A DNA stretch of 32,589 nucleotides, from positions 1-32,589 of the forward strand of contig CANHJV010000028.1 of NCBI GenBank assembly GCA_947461225.1, written 5' to 3'. This document shows positions 11,723 through 20,404 of this stretch, in pieces. The position numbers and the translations under genes were made by a program. This DNA comes from Gemmatimonadota bacterium. GTDB taxonomy: Bacteria; Gemmatimonadota; Gemmatimonadetes; Gemmatimonadales; Gemmatimonadaceae. How positions within the stretch are numbered: position 1 is the first letter of the stretch; the number at the start of each line of letters is the position of its first letter. Below the pieces are notes generated by a model. It was not told where the DNA came from and did no database searches. It was given only the letters and a program-made list of their open reading frames with translations.

Positions 11723-13727
11723 CCTTTTTCGTCGTGACGCTGTGACCTCGCCTTCCGTTGTGCCCGATGCTGTGTCGCTGCCGCTCGGTCGTGTCGTCGC
11801 GACCGAGAAAAAGCCCAATACGCCGCACGAGTTTCATTTCTGGACCGCGATCGATGCGCCCATCGGGATCGGCACGATCGTGCGCGTGGAGGGCAACACG
11901 CCAGTGGAGAACGTGATCCCACGCGTGTACGGGGTCGTCGTCGAAGGCTTCAGCTATAGCGATCTCCAGTCACCGCTGCACGATGTGCTCGGCCACGATG
12001 GCCGTCCGCACGCGGGGCCGCTGTCGCACACCGATCGCACCGAAATCCGGTTGTACACGGCGTCCGTGTTGCGGCACATCCCCGAAGAACCGTTGCAGCC
12101 GGTGCCGCTCGGGGCCGTGTATCTCGCCGACGATGCCGATGTGGCCGTGGCGCTGCGCATGGATGGCTACATCACGGGTGAATCATCTACCGGCATTCCG
12201 GTGGGCATGTACCGGGCCGGTGGCATGCGGTCGCCGATCTTCCTCGACGCCGATTTCCTGGTAGGACCGGAAGCCGCACACCTGAACATCTCCGGAGTGT
12301 CGGGACTCGCCACGAAGACCAGCGCCATCGAATGGCTGCTGCAGTCGATCTTCGCGCATTTCCCTGCCCATCGCGGAACCGTGGCCGCGGTGTGCTTCAA
12401 CGTGAAGGGGCCCGACCTGTGCTTCCTCGATCAGCCGGGCAAGCTCGAGCCGGCCGATCTCGAGATGTACGAGATGCTCGGCGTGCCACCGACGCCGTTT
12501 CAGGACGTGCAATACTTCGCGCCGTTCACCGCCCGCGGCTTCGCGCTGAACACGTTACGCTCCCATCCGGCGCTCGCCGACAGTGTGTCGCCGCTCACGT
12601 GGGGCCTCGGTGAAGTGCTGCAGTTCGCCGAGGTATTGCTGAACAAGGACGACATCGATGCGAAGGCCGACGCGCTCATCGATTTCATCCGAGAGCGCGT
12701 CGTCGGTAAGGACTTCGAGGAGCCCGGCTTTTCACGCACGCACCGCGTGCAGTCGTTCGCCGATCTCGACGCCTGGTTCCGCGATGTGCTGCGCAAGCTC
12801 GAGGATTCCAACGGCGACACGTGGCGCACCCACCACGCGGCCACCGTGCGCAAAGTCCGCAATCGGCTCTCCAATCTGTCCACGCGCTGCGCGGGCTTGG
12901 TGACCGACGATGGCGCCGTGTCCGATCTGCCCTTCGGGAGCTTTGTGGATCGCGCGGTGTACGTGGTCGATGTCGCTAATGTGGAGGAAGACGCGCAGGA
13001 TCTCGTTTTCGCCCGCGTGGTGTCCCGGTTGCGCGAACAACTCGAGCGACGAGAACTCGGCGTCGATCACGTCATCGTCTTCGTCGATGAGCTGAACAAG
13101 TATGCGCCTCATGATGGTCCCGATACGTATGTCCGCAAAATGCTGCTCGATATCGCCGAACGTGGTCGATACCTCGGGCTGGTGCTCTTCGGCGCCCAGC
13201 AATTCCGCTCGCAGGTGCATCGTCGCGTGACCGGCAACGCGGGGACCGCGCTATACGGGCGTATGGATGGTGATGAGCTGGCATCGCCCGGGTATCAGGT
13301 GCTGAGCCCGGCGATCAAGGCGCGCATGGCCACGCTCGACAAGGGGCAGCTCATGGTGCGGCATCCGCATTTCACGCAGCCGGTTTTCGTGCGCTTTCCC
13401 CGTCCGTCCGTGATGTCCGGTCGCGAGGGCGTGGAGCGCTTCCCGCAGGCGCCGGAGCCGTCGCTCGCGCAGGCGGTCACGCGTGAGCTGCGTCGCCTCG
13501 ACGAGACCATCGACCTGGGTTTCGTGCAGCAGACGATTCTGCTGTACGACGAGCCGGTGGTGCTGGCCGCGCGCAATGCGGTCGTGCGAACGCGTCCCGA
13601 CGATGTGAAGCGTGCCTTCGCGCGCGAACTCGCACGTCGGTCGCGCCCGACCGCGAGCGACGTCGAGTCGGTGACCCCGCGACCGCGCGCCCTGCGGTCG
13701 TTCTCCCCCGACGAATACGGCGGATGA
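11703..13727 (+). CDS. herA: HerA-like ATPase (HerA/FtsK superfamily)
   Basis: HAS-barrel-like N-terminus (IGTIVRVEG...RVYGVVVEGFSYSD), ISGVSGLATKTSAIEWLLQSIF at the Walker A position, VIVFVDELNKYAP Walker B, LGLVLFGAQQFRSQVHRRVTGNAGTALYGRMDGDEL typical of HerA. ATG at 11703 overlaps the nurA end; GTG 11742 is an alternative. Confidence 0.82.
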   Translation: MRSSAFDLFRRDAVTSPSVVPDAVSLPLGRVVATEKKPNTPHEFHFWTAIDAPIGIGTIVRVEGNTPVENVIPRVYGVVVEGFSYSDLQSPLHDVLGHDGRPHAGPLSHTDRTEIRLYTASVLRHIPEEPLQPVPLGAVYLADDADVAVALRMDGYITGESSTGIPVGMYRAGGMRSPIFLDADFLVGPEAAHLNISGVSGLATKTSAIEWLLQSIFAHFPAHRGTVAAVCFNVKGPDLCFLDQPGKLEPADLEMYEMLGVPPTPFQDVQYFAPFTARGFALNTLRSHPALADSVSPLTWGLGEVLQFAEVLLNKDDIDAKADALIDFIRERVVGKDFEEPGFSRTHRVQSFADLDAWFRDVLRKLEDSNGDTWRTHHAATVRKVRNRLSNLSTRCAGLVTDDGAVSDLPFGSFVDRAVYVVDVANVEEDAQDLVFARVVSRLREQLERRELGVDHVIVFVDELNKYAPHDGPDTYVRKMLLDIAERGRYLGLVLFGAQQFRSQVHRRVTGNAGTALYGRMDGDELASPGYQVLSPAIKARMATLDKGQLMVRHPHFTQPVFVRFPRPSVMSGREGVERFPQAPEPSLAQAVTRELRRLDETIDLGFVQQTILLYDEPVVLAARNAVVRTRPDDVKRAFARELARRSRPTASDVESVTPRPRALRSFSPDEYGG

Positions 13728-14710
13728 CGTCGGCTGTGCGCGTCCGCGGGTGGTGGATCGCCCGGATGTGTGGTGTGCTCACCGGCTCGTGTACGCTTGT
13801 GTGCGCGCTGGCCTTGCCGCCAGCGCTGCGCGCGCAGTCGATGCGAGTTGGTCCCGATGGTGTGTCGCTCATTGTGCGACCGCGCGTCGGTGACACCCTG
13901 CGTCTCCAGATGGAGCAGACCATCGAGATGAGCGGACGACGCACGGAATCGTCGGTGCCGCCGGTGGGCTCGGGCGCTGGCATCGACGGGCGTCGCGCCG
14001 GCGGGACAACGCTGCCGGCCGCTAAGTCGCCGGAGTACGGGCCGCGTCGCACGCGCGCCTCGCTCCGGGTCACGAAGCTCGTGATGTATGCGCACTCGCT
14101 CGTCGAGGCGAGCGATCTATCGACCACGACCTTGCTGGCCACGACCGACTCGATGGCCATGTGGGCCGGGGCGCCCGCTGAACAGGGGCGGCCGGAGATG
14201 CTCCCGCTTCCCGCCGACGGACGGCAGGTGCGGGTTCGCGTGACGCCCGATGGGGGCATGCGGGTGAGCGATCCACCGCCGGGGGCCATGGAACTCGGGG
14301 CCACGCTGGCCTCGATGCCCGCGCTGTTGCCCACCCATGCGGTGCGCGTGGGCGAGCGCTGGGTGCGCGACATCGTGCTCCCGTCGCTTCCCGTGAGCGG
14401 CTATCGTGCCGACGGCGTGGTGCGCACGCGATTCCGCCTCGATTCCCTCACCCAGGGTGGACGGAACGCGTGGATCTCCATGGATGGCGAACTCCGACGG
14501 GATGGCGCCGCGCGCGAACTGCCGGCCGGCACGCGGGTGGTCACGGCCGGCACCGTGCTCGGCACCATGGTCCTTGATCGGCTCCGTGCCTGGATCGTCG
14601 ATGCCCGCACCGTGATCGACGTGCAGTCCGAGGTCACGCCCGGTCCAGCCGACGCGGCTCGGCCCATGTTGCTGGATCTGCGCATCGTGCAGCGGATTCG
14701 CGTCCGCTGA
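13724..14710 (+). CDS. Uncharacterised exported protein
   Basis: 328 aa; N-terminal signal peptide (CGVLTGSCTLVCALALPPALRAQS). ATG overlaps the herA stop by 4 bp (ATGA). No confident family assignment. Confidence 0.75.
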   Translation: MTSAVRVRGWWIARMCGVLTGSCTLVCALALPPALRAQSMRVGPDGVSLIVRPRVGDTLRLQMEQTIEMSGRRTESSVPPVGSGAGIDGRRAGGTTLPAAKSPEYGPRRTRASLRVTKLVMYAHSLVEASDLSTTTLLATTDSMAMWAGAPAEQGRPEMLPLPADGRQVRVRVTPDGGMRVSDPPPGAMELGATLASMPALLPTHAVRVGERWVRDIVLPSLPVSGYRADGVVRTRFRLDSLTQGGRNAWISMDGELRRDGAARELPAGTRVVTAGTVLGTMVLDRLRAWIVDARTVIDVQSEVTPGPADAARPMLLDLRIVQRIRVR

Positions 14711-14767
14711 ACAGCGAGAGCGCCGCTTCGCGCTTTGAGCGGGCGTGGTCGTTCTGTAGCTTGCAGC

Positions 14768-15964
14768 ATGCGCCTGGTCCATCTCAGCGATCTCCATCTC
14801 GGATTCCGCCAGTATCAACGGCTCACGCCGACCGGAATCAACCAGCGCGAAGCTGATGTCGCCGCGACCGCGTCGCGGGCGGTCGCCCAGATCATTGCCT
14901 GTGCCCCCGATCTGATCGTGGTGGGCGGCGATGTGTTTCACACGGTGCGCCCCTCGAACCCGGCGATTCTGCACGCCTTTCGCACCTTCTCGGCCCTGCG
15001 CGATCGGCTCCCCGATACGCCGATCGTGATGGTGGCCGGCAATCACGATGCGCCGCGCACGTCGGAAACGGGGTGCATCCTACGGCTCTTTCGTGAAATC
15101 GGCGTGCACGTCGCCGATGCGAAGGCCGAACTGTTCACCTTTGCGGGGCGTTCGCTCGCGGTGCTGGCGGTGCCCGACGTGCCCGGGATCGATCGTCCGC
15201 CCTTCGTGCCGCCCGAAGGCTTCGAGCACACGGTGCTGCTGCTGCATGGTGAGATCGCCGGCATGCTCCCCGCGCACGCGGCCCCCGCCGATCGGGCGGC
15301 CATCGAGATCGATCCGGCGGAACTGCACGCCGAGCAGTGGAGCTATGTGGCGCTCGGCCACTACCACGTGTATCGCGAAGTGGCCACGCGGGCGTACTAC
15401 AGCGGCTCGCTCGACTACACGAGTTCGAATCCGTGGGGGGAACTGCGCGAGGAACGCGAGCAGCGCATCCCCGGCAAGGGCTTTATCGAACACGATCTCG
15501 TGTCGGGTGCCCATCGCTTTCATCCGGTGGCGCCATCGCGCCCGTTGTTGGATCTCGAACCGATCGATGCCAGTGGGATGGGCGCGACCGACGTCGACAG
15601 CGCGTTGCGTGCACGGGTCGACAGCGCGATCGGCGGGATCGACGACCGCGTCGTGCGCGTCACGGTGCGCAACATCGCGCGACACATCGTGCGCGAACTC
15701 AATCACGACGCGCTGCGCGAGTATCGGAAGCGCGCCATGCACTTCCATCTCGACACGCGTCGGCCGGAAGTCCTGGCGCGTCGTGGCAAGGGAGAAGGCG
15801 CGCCGGGCCGTCGGGCCACCTTGCCTGAGCTGGTGGCAGAGCGACTCAACGAGCGTCCGTTGCCGCCCGGAGTGGATCGAGAACAGCTCGTCTCGCTCGG
15901 CTTGCGCTATCTGCAGCAGGCCGAAGACGCCGCGATGGCCGCCCTTCCTGTGCTGGAGGGCTGA
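14768..15964 (+). CDS. sbcD: Mre11/SbcD-type DNA repair exonuclease
   Basis: MRLVHLSDLHLGF...LIVVGGDVFH...VMVAGNHDAPRTSE...LLLHGEIAG...VALGHYHVYREV: metallophosphoesterase motifs of Mre11/SbcD in order. ATG at 14768. Confidence 0.95.
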   Translation: MRLVHLSDLHLGFRQYQRLTPTGINQREADVAATASRAVAQIIACAPDLIVVGGDVFHTVRPSNPAILHAFRTFSALRDRLPDTPIVMVAGNHDAPRTSETGCILRLFREIGVHVADAKAELFTFAGRSLAVLAVPDVPGIDRPPFVPPEGFEHTVLLLHGEIAGMLPAHAAPADRAAIEIDPAELHAEQWSYVALGHYHVYREVATRAYYSGSLDYTSSNPWGELREEREQRIPGKGFIEHDLVSGAHRFHPVAPSRPLLDLEPIDASGMGATDVDSALRARVDSAIGGIDDRVVRVTVRNIARHIVRELNHDALREYRKRAMHFHLDTRRPEVLARRGKGEGAPGRRATLPELVAERLNERPLPPGVDREQLVSLGLRYLQQAEDAAMAALPVLEG

Positions 15965-15967
15965 CGG

Positions 15968-18445
15968 ATGCGACTGATCTCCCTCCGCCTCCAGAACTTC
16001 CGTCAGCACGCGGACACGCGCATCGAGTTCGAGCGTGGACTGACGGGCATCATCGGGCCCAACGGGTCAGGGAAGTCCACACTGTTGGAAGCGATTGCCT
16101 GGTCGTTGTACGGCACGCCCGCCGCACGAGGCACGCGCGATTCCATCCGGTTCTCACGCGCCGCACCGCGCGCCTCTGTAAAGGTGGAGCTGGAGTTCGA
16201 GCTCGCCGGCCACCGCTATCGCGTGATGCGCGGCCTCACGAACGCCGAGGTCTTCCTCGATGGCGGCGATGTGCCGATCGCCAACACGATTACCGGCGCC
16301 ACGGAGTTGCTGCAGCGACGGCTCGGCATGACGCGTTCCGAGTTCTTTCACACCTACTTCACGGGCCAGAAGGAACTCGATGTCATGGCCTCGCTCGGGG
16401 CGGCGGAGCGGGCCCGCTTCCTCTCGCGTGTGTTGGGCTACGATCGGATCAGCGGCGCGCAGGAGATTGCGCGCGAGCGTCGTCGCGCGCTCATGGCGGA
16501 AATCAACGGGCTCAAGCAGGGCATGCCCGACGCTGACGCCATCTGGCGCGGCGTGGCCGATGCCGAAGCCCGATTGGCGGTGGCGCGAACGCGTGCCGCC
16601 GAAGCCGACGTGGCGCGCGTTAGCACGGCCGAACGCCTGAGCGCGGTGGCACCGCAGTGGCTCGATGCGCAGGCGCAGCGGGACCAGATGCAGCAGCTGC
16701 TGGCCGAGCTGCGCGTGGCCGAGAGCGAGGCGATGGGATTCGCCCGCGATGTGGAGCGGCTCGATCGCGAGCTCGACGCCGTGGCCGTGGCGCACAGCGA
16801 GCTGGCGCCGTTGCGTGAGGCGATTTTGCCGCTGCTGTCGTTACGGGCCGAACTGGAATCGCTGGAGCAGCTCGCGGCGGCCGACGCGCGACGGCAGGCG
16901 TTGATGGAGCGGGTGCGTACCGCGGCCGAGGACGACGCCAAGCTGGCCGAACGTGCCACGCGACTGGAATCGGCGCCGACGCTGGAACGCGATGCGCAAC
17001 AGCAGCTCACTACGCTTCGCGGCACGCTCACCGAGGTGGAGCGGACGTTTGACGCCGAGAGCAAGGCCTGGACGAGGGATGGACAGGAGGCGGAGACCCG
17101 TCTCGAGGCTCTCCGACGGCAGTACGCGGAGTTGACCGACCAGCGCGACACGCTCGAGGGCCTCGGCGAGGAATCCCCGTGCCCCACGTGCGGGCGGCCG
17201 CTCGGTGCGTCCTATCGTGGCGTGCTCGACTTGCTCAACGAGCAGATCGAGACCGTGCGCATCGATGGGAACTACTACCGACAGCGCGTCGAACAGCTCG
17301 CCGCCATGCCGGCGGCCATCGAACTGATGGACGAGCAGCGCCGCACCCTGCAGACCGAGCTGTCGGCGGCCGAGCGGCGGCTGCTGCGAATTCAGAACGC
17401 GCTGGTGGAGGCCACGCAGGTCGCGGATGCGCGGGCTGAGCTGGCCACACGACTCGCGCAGGCGACGGAGCAACTGGCGGCGCTACCGCTGGGCTACGAC
17501 GCGCAGCGGCATCGCGCGTTGCGCGACGAGGTCGTGCGATTGCAGGAACTCGAAACGAAGGCCGCGCGGGTAGGCGGGCTCGTGGAGCGTGAGGATATCA
17601 CGCGCAGCGAACGGTTGCGTGTCACGGTCGTGCGAGACGCGGCGCGTACGAAGGTCGTCGAGCTCGAGCGGCAACGTACCGCGCTCGGGATGGACGACAC
17701 GTCGTATCAGCGTGTCCGTGACGCCCATGAGCGTGCCGCGACCGAAGCCCGTCGGGCGGAGCTCGATGCGGTCGGCGCCGCGGGCGAAGCGGAGCGGGCG
17801 CGGGCTGCGCTCGACAGCGCCGAGCAGGGGCGACGCGATCTCGCGCGGCTGCAGGAAACGCTCGACGTGCTCGAGAAGGACAAGCAGCTGCACGATGAGC
17901 TCGATCGCGCGCTCACCGACCTGCGCACCGATCTCAACTTCCAGTTGCGCCCGGAGCTGGCCGAGATCGCCAGCGGATTCCTCGATGGGCTGACGGATGG
18001 GCGGTACAGTGCGCTGGAGTTCGACGAGGACTACAAGGTGCTCGTCATGGAGGAGGGGCTCCCCAAGCCCGTCATCTCCGGCGGCGAGGAGGACCTGTGT
18101 AATCTCGTGCTGCGCTTGGCGATTTCGCAGATGATCGCCGAACGTGCCGGGCAGGCATTCTCGTTGCTCATTCTCGACGAAGTGTTCGGGTCACTCGACG
18201 AAACACGCCGGGCGAATGTGGTCGAACTCTTGCGCCATCTGCATGATCGATTCGAGCAGGTCATCGTGATCACGCACATCGAGCAGGTCCGTGAAGGACT
18301 CGATCGCGTGCTGTTGGTGCGCTTCGACGAGACGCGCGGGTGCAGTGTGGTGCACACCAGCGCGCCGGCGCTGCCCGATGAGCCGCTCGACGACGAGCTC
18401 GTCGGGGCCGACGGTCGCAGCCCGCTGACGCTGGCGGACACATGA
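15968..18445 (+). CDS. sbcC: Rad50/SbcC-type SMC-like ATPase
   Basis: Walker A IIGPNGSGKSTLLEAIAWSLYG, Q-loop FTGQKELD, zinc hook SPCPTCGRPLG, signature VISGGEEDLCNLVLRLAIS, Walker B LLILDEVFGSLDE; long coiled-coil arms; 825 aa. Confidence 0.96.
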   Translation: MRLISLRLQNFRQHADTRIEFERGLTGIIGPNGSGKSTLLEAIAWSLYGTPAARGTRDSIRFSRAAPRASVKVELEFELAGHRYRVMRGLTNAEVFLDGGDVPIANTITGATELLQRRLGMTRSEFFHTYFTGQKELDVMASLGAAERARFLSRVLGYDRISGAQEIARERRRALMAEINGLKQGMPDADAIWRGVADAEARLAVARTRAAEADVARVSTAERLSAVAPQWLDAQAQRDQMQQLLAELRVAESEAMGFARDVERLDRELDAVAVAHSELAPLREAILPLLSLRAELESLEQLAAADARRQALMERVRTAAEDDAKLAERATRLESAPTLERDAQQQLTTLRGTLTEVERTFDAESKAWTRDGQEAETRLEALRRQYAELTDQRDTLEGLGEESPCPTCGRPLGASYRGVLDLLNEQIETVRIDGNYYRQRVEQLAAMPAAIELMDEQRRTLQTELSAAERRLLRIQNALVEATQVADARAELATRLAQATEQLAALPLGYDAQRHRALRDEVVRLQELETKAARVGGLVEREDITRSERLRVTVVRDAARTKVVELERQRTALGMDDTSYQRVRDAHERAATEARRAELDAVGAAGEAERARAALDSAEQGRRDLARLQETLDVLEKDKQLHDELDRALTDLRTDLNFQLRPELAEIASGFLDGLTDGRYSALEFDEDYKVLVMEEGLPKPVISGGEEDLCNLVLRLAISQMIAERAGQAFSLLILDEVFGSLDETRRANVVELLRHLHDRFEQVIVITHIEQVREGLDRVLLVRFDETRGCSVVHTSAPALPDEPLDDELVGADGRSPLTLADT

Positions 18446-19419
18446 CCGCGACGCCGCGTCCCTGGCGCACGGCCCGTCCGCTCGAGGGGCCAAGCGTCGC
18501 CACCATCGACGACATTCCGCAGCTCAACGAGGTGTTCGCGGACGCGTTCACGGAGCGCTACCGGAAGGATGGTATGAATGGCGTGCGCGTGCCGCCGCTC
18601 AATCCGGCGATCTGGCGTTACGCGATCGAGGACGCCGGCGACGGTGCGCTGTGCTGGCGCGACGAACGTGGGCGCATTGCCGCGTTCAACATCGTGCATC
18701 ACTCCGGTACGGAAGGCTGGATGGGGCCGCTGTGCGTCCGTCCCGACTGCCAAGGCGCCGGACTGGGAAAGATCATCGTCGAAAGCGGCATGCGCTGGCT
18801 GCGCCAGCAGTCGGTGAAGGTGATCGGACTCGAGACGATGCCGCGCACGATGGACAACATCGGTTTCTACTCGAATCTCGGATTCGTCCCCGGCCATCTC
18901 ACGGTCACGCTGACGCTCGAGGCGGCGTTGGGCGAGCGCGCGCCGTCATTATTGTCGCGGTTGTCGTTGCGCGAGAAAGCGGCCGCGATGGCCGCGTGTC
19001 GCGATCTCACGCTGCGGGTCATGCCCGGGTACGACTTCACGCGCGAGCTCGAACTCACCGATCGTCACGCACTGGGCGACACCATTCTGATGGGGCCGCT
19101 CGAGGCGCCGACCGGATTCGCGGTCTGTCACACCGTTCCGCTGGTCGAGGGGCGGACGCGGGACGAACTCCGTGTGCTCAAGCTCGTGCTGGCCAGGCGA
19201 AGCGGCCTGCCCGCGTTGCTGGGCAGTCTCGCGGATCTGGCGCGCCGATCAGGAACACGGCGTGTCGCGATTCGGCTGCAGGGCGATTACCCGGATGCGT
19301 ATCGTACCCTGGTCGCGCTGGGCGCGCGGGTGCGCTGGACGGATCTGCGGATGAGCGCCTACGGCTGGAACGAAGTCCCTCCCACCGAGGGCATGGTGCT
19401 CTCGAATTGGGAGATTTGA
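18442..19419 (+). CDS. GNAT-family acetyltransferase, probably tandem GNAT fold
   Basis: MGPLCVRPDCQGAGLGKIIVESGMRWLRQQ...IGFYSNLGFVP is an acetyl-CoA binding GNAT signature. A second, weaker GNAT-like segment fills the C-terminus. Start overlaps the sbcC stop by 4 bp (ATGA). Confidence 0.82.
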   Translation: MTATPRPWRTARPLEGPSVATIDDIPQLNEVFADAFTERYRKDGMNGVRVPPLNPAIWRYAIEDAGDGALCWRDERGRIAAFNIVHHSGTEGWMGPLCVRPDCQGAGLGKIIVESGMRWLRQQSVKVIGLETMPRTMDNIGFYSNLGFVPGHLTVTLTLEAALGERAPSLLSRLSLREKAAAMAACRDLTLRVMPGYDFTRELELTDRHALGDTILMGPLEAPTGFAVCHTVPLVEGRTRDELRVLKLVLARRSGLPALLGSLADLARRSGTRRVAIRLQGDYPDAYRTLVALGARVRWTDLRMSAYGWNEVPPTEGMVLSNWEI

Positions 19420-19431
19420 GACCGTGGGGGG

Positions 19432-19602
19432 TTAGCGCTTCTGGTCTGGACCCGACGGGGTGTCGCGCACGACGATGCGCCAGATCACGAGAAAGACGCC
19501 ACCGGTGAGCATCAGGTGGATCCAACCGGGGGCGTCGGTCGTATACGTGACACCGCCCCACGCGATGAGCATCACGATTCCGGCAAGCAGATAGAGGTCC
19601 AT
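19432..19602 (-). CDS. Small two-TM membrane protein
   Basis: MDLYLLAGIVMLIAWGGVTYTTDAPGWIHLMLTGGVFLVIWRIVVRDTPSG: two hydrophobic helices, reminiscent of small DUF5670/lmo0937-like proteins. Confidence 0.7.
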   Translation of the reverse strand: MDLYLLAGIVMLIAWGGVTYTTDAPGWIHLMLTGGVFLVIWRIVVRDTPSGPDQKR

Positions 19603-19616
19603 GCCGTAATCTCGCA

Positions 19617-19646
19617 TTGCGCACGCCGTGGCGCACCATATACAAT
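19617..19646 (+). promoter_or_regulatory. Sigma70-like promoter for the predicted ncRNA
   Basis: TTGCGC (19617-19622), 18-bp spacer, TACAAT (19641-19646). Confidence 0.5.
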
Positions 19647-19652
19647 ATCGGC

Positions 19653-19882
19653 GTGTAGTACCGATCCTCCGGGGTCGATACTCAACCCGTATGCGGGGCG
19701 GAGAGAATTACCTCTTGAGCCGATAAGTCCTAAGAAAAGGTCCGACAGACTGCGTTTACGTCATGCCCCAGTGCGGGGAAGGCGACCGCGCGGTGAGGAC
19801 CTTATCAGTATTCTTTGGGCTTCAAGACCTCCTCTTCGTTCCGCACCTTGTGCGAAAGCCCCGCCGGTTGGCGGGGCTTTCG
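19653..19882 (+). ncRNA. ssrS: Putative 6S RNA (primary transcript; mature part probably about 19695-19850)
   Basis: Non-coding interval with its own promoter and terminator. TTGAGCCGATA (5' side) and GGGCTTCAAG (3' side) resemble TGAGCCGATA and GGGTTCAAG in E. coli 6S as I recall it. Arms gcggagagaa/ttcgttccgc, tcttga-gcc/ggc-t-tcaaga and gataa..ggtcc/ggaccttatc pair into a long rod with internal bulges. Confidence 0.6.
19853..19882 (+). terminator. Rho-independent-type terminator
   Basis: Perfect 13-bp stem CGAAAGCCCCGCC-GGTT-GGCGGGGCTTTCG. Confidence 0.8.
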
Positions 19883-19986
19883 TGTGTCTGTCCCTGAGCC
19901 GAAGGTCGTGGGCTGCCGTACTGGCACGCACCGGGGCGACGGGCCGGCCGATGGAACCTCTCCCCCGTTCGGGTCGTTGGGTACCT

Positions 19987-20400
19987 ATGCCTATCGTCAC
20001 CGCCACGCGACTGCTGCGCTTCAATGCGGCCCACCGCGTTCACAATCCTGCGCTCTCCGACGAGGAGAACACCCGCCTGTTCGGCAAGTGCAACAATCCG
20101 AACTGGCACGGTCACAACTACACGCTCGAGGTCTCGGTCAAGGGACCGGTCGACGAGCGCACCGGTTATGTGATCGACCTCGGGCTGTTGCGCGATACGG
20201 TGGAGCGGCACGTGGTCAGCGTGACCGACCATCGCAATTTCAATATCGACGTGCCCTACATGCAGGGGATCAACCCAACCACGGAGAATGTCGTGGTCGG
20301 CATGTGGCGTGAGTTGGAGCCGGTCGTGGCGCCCGGAAAACTGGTGCGGCTGCGCCTGTGGGAAACCGAGAATAACTATGTCGACTACGAGGGAGAGTAA
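19987..20400 (+). CDS. 6-pyruvoyl tetrahydropterin synthase family protein (PTPS-II-like)
   Basis: [21 protein letters not shown]...[22 protein letters not shown]: Cx5HGH motif and zinc His ligands. ATG at 19987 chosen over the ORF start at 19516, which covers the ncRNA. Confidence 0.9.
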   Translation: MPIVTATRLLRFNAAHRVHNPALSDEENTRLFGKCNNPNWHGHNYTLEVSVKGPVDERTGYVIDLGLLRDTVERHVVSVTDHRNFNIDVPYMQGINPTTENVVVGMWRELEPVVAPGKLVRLRLWETENNYVDYEGE

Positions 20401-20404
20401 GCAC

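Noticed and set aside
10664-13727. NurA/HerA pair as an anti-phage HerA defence system (HerA-SIR2 or HerA-DUF4297 type)
   Set aside because: The partner looks NurA-like rather than SIR2 or DUF4297, and the neighbours are sbcD/sbcC and housekeeping genes, which fits repair better than a defence island.
19653-19882. Riboswitch (e.g. preQ1 or THF) controlling the PTPS-folE genes
   Set aside because: The RNA ends in a strong terminator ~100 nt upstream of the gene, and its conserved segments look like 6S rather than known pterin riboswitches; cannot be completely excluded without cmscan.
19516-19986. N-terminal extension of the PTPS ORF
   Set aside because: The extension runs through a promoter, a structured RNA and a terminator; the PTPS homology begins at the ATG at 19987.
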